From: Paenibacillus sp.
GTDB lineage: Bacteria; Bacillota; Bacilli; Paenibacillales; YIM-B00363
DNA length: 55,503 nucleotides
NCBI RefSeq assembly: GCF_031177825.1
Contig: NZ_JAPSKE010000035.1
Location: forward strand, 1-55,503
Direction of reading: 5' to 3'
This document shows, piece after piece, positions 49,701 to 55,503 of this stretch. Every line of letters begins with the position of its first letter. The first letter of the stretch is position 1. The position numbers were made by a program, and so were the translations under genes. Under the pieces are notes generated by a model, which was not told the DNA's origin, ran no database searches, and worked only from the letters and a program-made list of their open reading frames with translations.

Positions 49701-50162
49701 CTAAGTTCGGTTCGCGAACGCTTCGATCTGTTTCATGTGATGCCGGTCATGCCCGATGAAATCCTTCAAGTACGTCTCTACCGTGAACGGATTTCCGTCT
49801 CCGTCCGCGCAGGCTTCGGAAAATTTCGATTCGTCTTGCGCTTCGATTTCGCGAACGAGTTCCGTACGGACATATTTGGCGAGACGAATAAGCTCTTCTT
49901 TCGGCAGCGACTTCCCGAGTTCGACGGCGCTGCGATTAAATTCATCGTAGTTGAGGTGTACGACCGTCGCCGGATCGCCCTTGGAGATCGGCTCGATGGC
50001 TTCTTTGAGGAAATAGTTATCCCAGAAGTAGATATGACACACGACGCCATGTATGTTCCATTTCCCCTCGCTAAGCGGTTGTTCCCAGTCCAATGCGGCG
50101 ATTCGGTCGACGAATGCGTTCCATTCGGCGAATTGCTTCAGCAATTCGTTCTTGACTGTCAA
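49701..50162 (-). CDS. DinB / YfiT-like four-helix protein
   Basis: 153-residue DinB-superfamily protein. Metal-type histidines in WNIHGVVCHIYFWDNYF and GHDRHHMKQIEAF match the fold's His triad. TTG start chosen because GAGGAGGGG lies 8 nt upstream; an earlier in-frame TTG overlaps the upstream gene. Often thiol transferases or metal-dependent hydrolases; substrate unknown. Confidence 0.85.
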   Translation of the reverse strand: MTVKNELLKQFAEWNAFVDRIAALDWEQPLSEGKWNIHGVVCHIYFWDNYFLKEAIEPISKGDPATVVHLNYDEFNRSAVELGKSLPKEELIRLAKYVRTELVREIEAQDESKFSEACADGDGNPFTVETYLKDFIGHDRHHMKQIEAFANRT

Positions 50163-50197
50163 CTCTATCCCCTCCTCGGGACCCGAAACTTTTGATT

Positions 50198-50728
50198 TCA
50201 ATTTAATAAACCCCTTATCTCCTCGATCCCTTTTAGAGCTCTGCTATTTAAGGATTTTTTGTCTTTAATGGAGGCTTGCGATAACTCATGACCCGGATCC
50301 AGCACTAACGGACCCGACATGATACTTTCAAACAGACGAACCGTTACCTTGCATGCTTCGAATAAAAGATCTCTTGAAACCACATTTCTACAGGCTTGAA
50401 TGATTCGGATTATCCCTTCGGCATACATAAGCTTTACAAGACTGTCGGCACTCATCGTATTCCTTGCGGCGAAGGCGACGACCTTTTCGAGAATGGTACT
50501 GTCTTGATAACTTCTCGAGAGCGCTTCTAAGTGGATTACCGCATCCCAATTCCGAATCGACAACTCCTTCGCATGCATCATGACGAATTCTTCGCACCAA
50601 GCGACTTCGACTTCCCTCGGAATGTTATATCCCTTATACTCGTCCAAGTCCCCTTCGCGATACATTCGGGAGTGGCTTCCATGGTAAGTAAAAAATAATT
50701 GTTTCGCTCTGGATTCTTGATCTTCCAT
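50198..50728 (-). CDS. hypothetical protein
   Basis: 176-residue soluble, mainly helical protein, not recognised. It starts MEDQESRAKQLFFTYHGSHS; the middle (LEKVVAFAARNTMSADSLVKLMYAEGIIRI) looks like stacked helices. AAGG lies 12 nt upstream of the ATG, weak. By eye, its codon use is more AT-rich than the housekeeping genes, suggesting recent arrival. Located between a DinB and a VOC gene on the same strand. Confidence 0.7.
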   Translation of the reverse strand: MEDQESRAKQLFFTYHGSHSRMYREGDLDEYKGYNIPREVEVAWCEEFVMMHAKELSIRNWDAVIHLEALSRSYQDSTILEKVVAFAARNTMSADSLVKLMYAEGIIRIIQACRNVVSRDLLFEACKVTVRLFESIMSGPLVLDPGHELSQASIKDKKSLNSRALKGIEEIRGLLN

Positions 50729-50760
50729 TATGGATCACAACCTTGCATACATTCTTTCTG

Positions 50761-51156
50761 TCAGTCCCCAAGTCGTTGCGTCGCGACGGACCAGAGGTTC
50801 CCTGCGAAATCCTTGAATGTCCCTCTCCGATCCGGATCCCCGTCTCGTTCCCTTGGCGCTTCCACCGAGACGCAGCCCAGTTCCAAAGCTCTGCGGAACG
50901 TCTCGTCTACATTCGGCACATACACATGCAGCAATAATGGATTGGGCGGGAAAAACTCGGAAGCGTCGCCGATCATGACGACCGAATCGTCAATCCGGAC
51001 TTCAATATGCATAATGGTGCCGTCCTCCGCATCGTAACGTCTAAGGACTTGAGCGTGGAATAACTCCGCTAATAAATCGACGAGTTTCTGAGCTCCATTC
51101 ACCACGAAGTAAGGGGACACCGACGTGTAACCGACAGGCTTGTGACTATTGACCAT
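50761..51156 (-). CDS. VOC family protein (PhnB-like)
   Basis: 131-residue glyoxalase-superfamily protein with VSPYFVVNGAQKLVDLLAELF at the start, MHIEVRIDDSVVMIGDASE in the middle and GTFKDFAGNLWSVATQ at the end. GGGAGGG upstream of ATG. Expressed from its own candidate promoter, which overlaps a perfect 14-bp palindrome. Likely substrate unknown. Confidence 0.87.
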   Translation of the reverse strand: MVNSHKPVGYTSVSPYFVVNGAQKLVDLLAELFHAQVLRRYDAEDGTIMHIEVRIDDSVVMIGDASEFFPPNPLLLHVYVPNVDETFRRALELGCVSVEAPRERDGDPDRRGTFKDFAGNLWSVATQRLGD

Positions 51157-51193
51157 GCGTTTCCCTCCCGCTCCTCGTTCTTCCGAGGTACAT

Positions 51194-51211
51194 ATCACCA
51201 TGGTGATTATA
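51194..51211 (-). promoter_or_regulatory. extended -10 box overlapping a perfect palindrome
   Basis: Minus strand TGGTATAAT (extended -10) runs directly into ATCACCATGGTGAT, a 14-bp perfect palindrome at 51194-51207, at the expected transcription start of the VOC gene. The -35 region is poor. A repressor operator is the simplest reading. Confidence 0.5.
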
Positions 51212-51259
51212 CCATTTATCTCCTGCCGAATACAGAATGTTTGTTCGATAGACAAGGGA

Positions 51260-51296
51260 GAAAAAAAGACCCCTGACTCGGCTCCGTCAGGGATCT
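51260..51296 (-). terminator. terminator after the GH88 gene
   Basis: GATCCCTGAC/GTCAGGGGTC stem with an eight-base loop and TTTTTTTC on the minus strand, 11 nt past the stop. Confidence 0.85.
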
Positions 51297-51307
51297 TCTT
51301 CGCTCGA

Positions 51308-52429
51308 TTATTCGTACCAATACCCCTTATGACCTTTCTCCAGACGCATGAGCGCTTCTAAGTAGTAGTAGTCGCCCCAGATCATATAATCGTCCGGCGC
51401 ATTCCCTCCGCGTACGCTGTACGAGCCTCTCTCGATGAACCCCTGCGCGTCGGGTTTCGACATCGTCGAATAGGATTGCACTAATCCCTTCAGGGAACGA
51501 TGCGCCCCCTCCTCAAGCCAGTTTCTGTCGGCGTTCGCTTCCGGAAGATGCGATAAGATTTGCAAGATGCCGCAGGCCGCGATGGCGGAAGCCGAGCTGT
51601 CCCGTTTCGTCTCCGGCGTTACCGGGGCGTCGAAATCCCAATAGACGACATCGTCTTCCGGCAGCCGCTCGAGGAAATACTTCGCCAACCGAATCGCCGT
51701 CTCGAGGAACAGCGGATCGTTCGTATAATGATAAGATAACGCAAATCCATAGATGCCCCACGCTTGCCCGCGCGTCCATGTCGAACCGTTCGCGTACCCT
51801 TGGTGCGTTCCGCCCTTCAACGCTTCGCCTGTCTGTTGGTCGAAATAGAACGTGTGATAAGACGAGTCGTCGCCGCGAACGAGGAATCGCCGACTTTGCT
51901 CGGCATGCTTCACAGCCGCATCGTAGTACTTCTTCTCTCCCGTCTGCCCGTAGGCCCAGTACAGCAAGGGCAAATTCATTAAGCAGTCGATAATGATGCG
52001 CCCGCCGTTATGCTCGTCGCCCTCGGGCCCCCAAGCTTGAAGGATTTGCGTCTTCGTCCGCCAGCGCTTCATCAGCGTATCAGCCGCTTGAAGCGTCAAT
52101 GCCTTCGCCGCTTCGTCCTTCTCGATCATCCACTGCGCCTTCGACGAGAGCGAATAGAGGAAGCCGATATCATGGTGATCCAAGGAAATATGCCGCTCCA
52201 GCCGCCGACGGAAGCTGTCTACCGTCCTCGCGGCGGCGTCGCGGAACTCCCGCTCCCCCGTGTATTCGTAACAGAGCCACAGGATCCCCGACCAAAATCC
52301 GTCCGTCCAATCGGTATTGTCGTTCAACAGGTACTGGTCGTCCTTGCTGACATGAGGGAACCGGTCCCCGAACCGCTCCATATTGACTCTCGTCTTCGCT
52401 ACCGCGTCCTCGATCGCTGCCTTCCACAT
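51308..52429 (-). CDS. unsaturated glucuronyl hydrolase, GH88 family
   Basis: 373-residue (alpha/alpha)6-barrel glycosidase that removes unsaturated uronic acid from oligosaccharides made by polysaccharide lyases. The two aspartates used by Bacillus unsaturated glucuronyl hydrolase (D88 and D149) correspond to D87 (HHDIGFLYSLS) and D148 (IIIDCLMNLPLL); ANGSTWTRGQAWGIYG is also typical. No signal peptide, so it acts in the cytoplasm on imported sugars. No lyase, transporter or regulator gene is adjacent. ATG with GGGAGAG upstream. Own terminator. Confidence 0.92.
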   Translation of the reverse strand: MWKAAIEDAVAKTRVNMERFGDRFPHVSKDDQYLLNDNTDWTDGFWSGILWLCYEYTGEREFRDAAARTVDSFRRRLERHISLDHHDIGFLYSLSSKAQWMIEKDEAAKALTLQAADTLMKRWRTKTQILQAWGPEGDEHNGGRIIIDCLMNLPLLYWAYGQTGEKKYYDAAVKHAEQSRRFLVRGDDSSYHTFYFDQQTGEALKGGTHQGYANGSTWTRGQAWGIYGFALSYHYTNDPLFLETAIRLAKYFLERLPEDDVVYWDFDAPVTPETKRDSSASAIAACGILQILSHLPEANADRNWLEEGAHRSLKGLVQSYSTMSKPDAQGFIERGSYSVRGGNAPDDYMIWGDYYYLEALMRLEKGHKGYWYE

Positions 52430-52533
52430 GCGACTCTCTCTCCCTTACCGTCAATTGCATCCAGTGTAACAGACGGGCCGGCGAAATATTTACGCTAGGT
52501 TGCCTGAAAATGTAGCTCTGTTGCAATCTCGGA

Positions 52534-53472
52534 TTACTTCAAGATCCCATGCGGCAAGCAGGCGTGAACGCCCTTCACCCCGTTCACGATCTGCGTAATG
52601 CGTAAGTCGACGACCGAACTTCCTAACGCCATCGCCTCTACACGATTGAGGCCATATAACTCGCCCATCAGATGCAGCATCCCGTCCAGCGCTTGAACGG
52701 TCGCTTCGTCGAGATCCTCATGAAAGCCGAACGTAATCCAACCTGCCGGCGTATTCGCCCGAGGATTCGTCAGCGGCGCGCCTTTCGAGACATGAACCGT
52801 GATCTCAACCGCTTCCATAGGACATTCGATCGCCTGACAGCTGATTTCCCCGTCGCCCTGCGCCGCGTGTCCGTCGCCGATCGCAAGGTATGCCCCGTCG
52901 ACGGGGACGGGTAAGTACAGCTTGCTTCCTTTCACGAGCTCTTTGCAATCGATATTGCCGCCGCAAAATCGGGGAGGCCAGGTCGTATGAATTCCCGTGT
53001 CTTCGGGAGGCATTCCGATGACGCCCATGAAAGGTCGTAACGATACCGCGAAGGCTTTCCCGTTGATATCGCAAGCGCCCGTCATCGCAGCGTTATCCAG
53101 TTTCCAGTCAAGGATGATTTCCTCGTAGTCGGTGAGCTGCAGCTTCCGATTTTGCCAGTTCGGATATTGGCCGGCTGAGGTAAATCCATAGGATCCAGGG
53201 ATGATTTCATTGAATTGGATTTCCAGCGTATCACCCCGCTTCGCGTCGTCGATTAAGATCGGACCGATTAACGCATGACCGCCGTCGATCTTTTCCCTTC
53301 TGGAAAATGGTTTCCTCCGATCCGCGTTGCTTTCTCCCGTTCCCCAGCCTGCGTCGAGCGTCTCGAAACGAATCGTGTCCCCGGACGATACGGAGACGAT
53401 CGGGGTCGCTTCTCTCGTGAACGAACCGATCAGCGATTGCTGCTTCAATTCGATCCGGTGCATCGCCGCCAT
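52534..53472 (-). CDS. acetamidase/formamidase family protein
   Basis: 312-residue FmdA/AmdA-type amidase, releasing ammonia from formamide or small amides. Typical segments: GGHALIGPILIDDAKRGDTLEI, FMGVIGMPPEDTGIHTTWPP, GGNIDCKELVKGSKLYLPV and AIGDGHAAQGDGEI. The ATG (MAAMHRIELKQQ) has GGAGGGGG 7 nt upstream and lies 2 nt after the histidine phosphatase stop. Full length. Confidence 0.92.
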   Translation of the reverse strand: MAAMHRIELKQQSLIGSFTREATPIVSVSSGDTIRFETLDAGWGTGESNADRRKPFSRREKIDGGHALIGPILIDDAKRGDTLEIQFNEIIPGSYGFTSAGQYPNWQNRKLQLTDYEEIILDWKLDNAAMTGACDINGKAFAVSLRPFMGVIGMPPEDTGIHTTWPPRFCGGNIDCKELVKGSKLYLPVPVDGAYLAIGDGHAAQGDGEISCQAIECPMEAVEITVHVSKGAPLTNPRANTPAGWITFGFHEDLDEATVQALDGMLHLMGELYGLNRVEAMALGSSVVDLRITQIVNGVKGVHACLPHGILK

Positions 53473-53474
53473 CG

Positions 53475-54053
53475 TCAAGCCCCCTCCCACAATCGGTCGA
53501 TCTTGTGCAGTCGTCCGTCAACGAACGTCATCTTATAAATATCCGGCTTCGAGGTACGGTTCCAGAACTCGAATCCATAGGAAGGATCGTAATAATTCAT
53601 AATGATGGTCATGATGTTCCCGTGCGTGCCGATCGCGACGTTCTTCCCCTCGTATTCCTTGAGGAGGGTTCGAATGACGGGGATCGCTCTCTCTTGCGCC
53701 TGTCTCGTCGATTCTCCGCCTTCAAGCGCAAAGTCCGGATCTTTGAACGACTTCTCGATCGCGGCGAGCAGTTCCTCCCAAGGCGCTTGATAGTCCAACC
53801 CTTTAATAGGTCGCTCCCGCAGTTCTTCGTATTCGATAATCGGCAAATTGTTACGCTCCGCTAAACGCTGCACCGTCTGTTTCGCCCTGACGTAGCTGCT
53901 CGAAACAATGCCGTGAATCGCTTCCGACTCTAATCGATCCGCGACTTTCCTCGCTGCTTCGAACCCTTCCTCCGACAAGCCTCTCGATCGTTCTTCTCCG
54001 AATACGAATGGAGATTCGGCATGCCGTATCATATAGATTTGGGTGATGCTCAT
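53475..54053 (-). CDS. histidine phosphatase family protein
   Basis: 192-residue phosphoglycerate-mutase-like phosphatase. Phospho-accepting His in the IRHAES motif (R10-H11), second His in AIGTHGNIM, with ELRERPIKG between. Start MSITQIYMIRH; GGAG is rather far (14 nt), and an in-frame start 21 codons earlier is possible but adds an acidic non-family tail. Substrate unknown. Coupled to the amidase gene downstream. Confidence 0.9.
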   Translation of the reverse strand: MSITQIYMIRHAESPFVFGEERSRGLSEEGFEAARKVADRLESEAIHGIVSSSYVRAKQTVQRLAERNNLPIIEYEELRERPIKGLDYQAPWEELLAAIEKSFKDPDFALEGGESTRQAQERAIPVIRTLLKEYEGKNVAIGTHGNIMTIIMNYYDPSYGFEFWNRTSKPDIYKMTFVDGRLHKIDRLWEGA

Positions 54054-54125
54054 AGGTTCGTCATCTTCTCCTTCGTTTCGTTTACACGTTAAGTCTTCCT
54101 CTGCTTCAACAGCCATTCGAACAAT

Positions 54126-54770
54126 TTAGTACAACCGTTTGGTATAGCTTTCGTTTAAGGATTGTTGGACTTCCCCTTCAGTAATTTGTATTTTATCGCC
54201 CACATGCGCGGCAATGATTCTAGCAGCCGAAGGTACGTCGCTCCTGGACAACCATCGCCCTGGATCCCATAAACCGGAACGCTTGAAAGCCTTCCCGCAA
54301 TGCATGTAGCATTCCTCGATCGCGACGCCGATGCCCAGGAGCGGAAGCTTTCCGTTCGCGGCGGTTTTGTCGAGAAGCTCTTGATCTCGGCTAACGCATG
54401 CCTTGCCGTTCACGCGGAAAGTTTCTTCCAGACCGGGGATCATAAAGATAATCCCAACGTTAGGATTCGTCAAAATATTTCTGATCGAGTCCATCCGTTT
54501 ATTCCCCGGTCTCTCCGGTATGAAGATGTGTTTCTCGTCGATTACATGTACGAAGCCTGCTTCGTCCCCTCTCGGAGATGCATCGCATTCCCCTTCTTGA
54601 TTCGAAGTCGCTATGACGATGAACGGGGACTTTTTAATAAAATCTATACTATGAATATCCAATGAATGAATGACCTTTATCGCCGCGAACTTGCTAGGAT
54701 ACCCTATTTCGGAACGAGAGGCTTCCAGCTCGTCAAGCGTTTCGATTCGATTCTTGAATATGTTCTCCAT
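54126..54770 (-). CDS. pyridoxamine 5'-phosphate oxidase (PPOX) family flavoprotein
   Basis: 214-residue flavin-binding split-barrel protein (MSMEG_1061-like group). Seen in HSIDFIKKSPFIVIATSNQEGECDASPRGDEAGFV (cut into pieces: DFIKKSPFIVIATSN, CDASPRGDEAGFV), DSIRNILTNPNVGIIFMIPG and EECYMHCGKAFKRSGLW. AGGAG touches the ATG with no spacer, so the start is doubtful although no better codon exists. 33 nt downstream of the broken SDR gene. By eye it is less GC-rich than the core genes. Confidence 0.83.
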   Translation of the reverse strand: MENIFKNRIETLDELEASRSEIGYPSKFAAIKVIHSLDIHSIDFIKKSPFIVIATSNQEGECDASPRGDEAGFVHVIDEKHIFIPERPGNKRMDSIRNILTNPNVGIIFMIPGLEETFRVNGKACVSRDQELLDKTAANGKLPLLGIGVAIEECYMHCGKAFKRSGLWDPGRWLSRSDVPSAARIIAAHVGDKIQITEGEVQQSLNESYTKRLY

Positions 54771-54803
54771 CTCCTCTATGAATCAGCCGATATTTTCCCT
54801 TAC

Positions 54804-55382
54804 TTACAATCTAACGATTTCTCCGGTTTTCACCTTACCTAATAAGGAGATAATTTCTTTGGCGACCGTATCTGTCTCCTTTAATTTCCCTTGGAGCTTC
54901 TGGGCCGCGAAATAATCCGATAGTCCGATACCCGCTTCCCTTGCAGTCGCTTGCATGGAAGTGTCCATCATCCCGGGATCGACCGCAACGATACTTGCCG
55001 GGTTTTCTCCGACTTGCTCCAATGCGGCGCATTTCGTGAGCATATCCAATCCGGCTTTGGCCGAGCCATACAAGCTCATTCCTCCGGCAGGGAACTGCGC
55101 TGAAGCCGAAGTGATGTTCACGATATTGCGCTTTTTCGCGCTTGCCGAAGTCAACCGGAGAAAAGTAGATTGGAGTACTGCGGGAGAAGTAAGGTTTATA
55201 TTTATGTTCCTGACGATATCTTCATCCGAGTATCTCGATAAATCCGTAAGAGGGGATACTGTCGCGGCATTATTGATCAAAGTGATCGTTCCCGCTTCAG
55301 CCAATGGGATACCGGAGAGGATCTCTTGTAGACCTTTACTGGCCTCTTCCGGAGACGCTAGATCGATCGGGCAATACGGGTC
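54804..55382 (-). pseudogene. short-chain dehydrogenase, amino end removed by an IS insertion
   Basis: The remaining 190 or so residues are a sepiapterin-reductase-like SDR: INNAATVSPL, the catalytic Ser in NITSASAQFPAG, Y-x3-K in LYGSAKAGLD, and AVDPGMMDTSMQ. The nucleotide-binding TGxxxGxG and about 50-60 amino-terminal residues are absent, because an IS256-family end begins at about 55383. The TTG at 55388 that opens the frame belongs to the IS terminal repeat. Not functional as an SDR. Confidence 0.85.
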
Positions 55383-55503
55383 TGTCAAGAATTTTGTGTA
55401 AACACTCCTAAAAGAAAATCTATGGACCGCTTAAGGTAGATGAGGTCCAATTCGGTCGGGGAAGAAGACTGAAAGCTGCAGCAGAATCTGTCCCCAGTTT
55501 TGG
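55383..55503 (-). mobile_element. IS256-family insertion sequence, right-hand end (partial)
   Basis: TGTCAAGAATTTTGTGTAAACAC at 55383-55405 (quoted here in two parts: TGTCAAGAATTTT and GTGTAAACAC) is the type of terminal inverted repeat seen in IS256-family elements. About 25 nt inside it ends a transposase frame. The rest of the element lies beyond the window. Read outward, the repeat carries TTGACA, which could act as a -35 box for flanking genes. Confidence 0.8.
55431..55503 (-). CDS. IS256-family (Mutator-type) transposase, C-terminal fragment
   Basis: The last 23 codons are visible, ending QNWGQILLQLSVFFPD and RIGPHLP before TAA. The W..iL.qL.ifF..Ri pattern is the usual end of Mutator-type (IS256) transposases. 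The frame runs off the right edge. It lies just inside the terminal repeat, as expected. Confidence 0.75.
   Translation of the reverse strand, partial: QNWGQILLQLSVFFPDRIGPHLP

Overview
The window looks like a chromosomal segment of an endospore-forming, GC-rich member of the Paenibacillaceae (Paenibacillus/Cohnella-like). This rests on gene order and protein recognition, not on a database search. Sporulation genes (spoVS, spoIIIE, spoVFAB, sleB, tepA, ylzJ) are embedded in the conserved Bacillus/Paenibacillus rimP-to-recA-to-korA housekeeping block. Almost every gene is on the minus strand. The only plus-strand genes I accept are a merR-thioredoxin pair at 41.7-42.4 kb.

From high to low coordinate (direction of transcription), the conserved block runs: rimP-nusA-ylxR-ylxQ-infB-rbfA-nrnA-truB-ribF (41.5-32.8 kb; translation and RNA factors, many with 4-nt start/stop overlaps); rpsO and pnp with their own promoters; ylxY-mlpA-dut; the dipicolinate genes spoVFA-spoVFB with dapG and dapA (lysine/dipicolinate pathway, without asd); rnjB; tepA-ylzJ; spoIIIE; sleB; ymfF-ymfH-ymfI; ymfJ; ymfK-rodZ; a small membrane protein; yajQ; rimO-pgsA-cinA; recA with a LexA box; recX; rny-ymdB; spoVS; a dipeptidase; and the first codons of korA at the left edge. 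I found promoters by eye that fit the sporulation programme: sigma-G-type boxes before sleB and tepA, a sigma-K-type box before spoVFA, and a weaker sigma-H-like box before spoVS. Most transcription units end in recognisable rho-independent terminators.

Right of rimP the usual neighbours (polC, proS) are absent. An accessory region (41.6-54.8 kb) replaces them: a redox-type MerR-thioredoxin module, then a long co-directional run of small, often overlapping genes. These encode RidA-like, methyltransferase, MurI, DUF5071, GrpB, GNAT, SRPBCC, VOC, NUDIX, DUF6886 and DinB proteins, then a GH88 glycosidase, an acetamidase/formamidase, a histidine phosphatase and a PPOX-family protein. This region shows decay: a GNAT gene broken by a deletion and a frameshift, an ABM-type gene missing its middle, and at the right edge an SDR gene cut by an IS256-family element whose transposase C-terminus and terminal repeat are visible.

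I saw no tRNA, rRNA, CRISPR array, phage or defence system. The most interesting items are the unexplained ymfF-H-I-J-K-rodZ module (an inactive/active M16 pair plus an ACT-like/P-loop fusion protein), the paired sigma-G promoters, the MerR-controlled CPPC thioredoxin, the roughly 270-residue repeat tract in IF2, and an RNase J2-type enzyme that keeps a complete metal motif.
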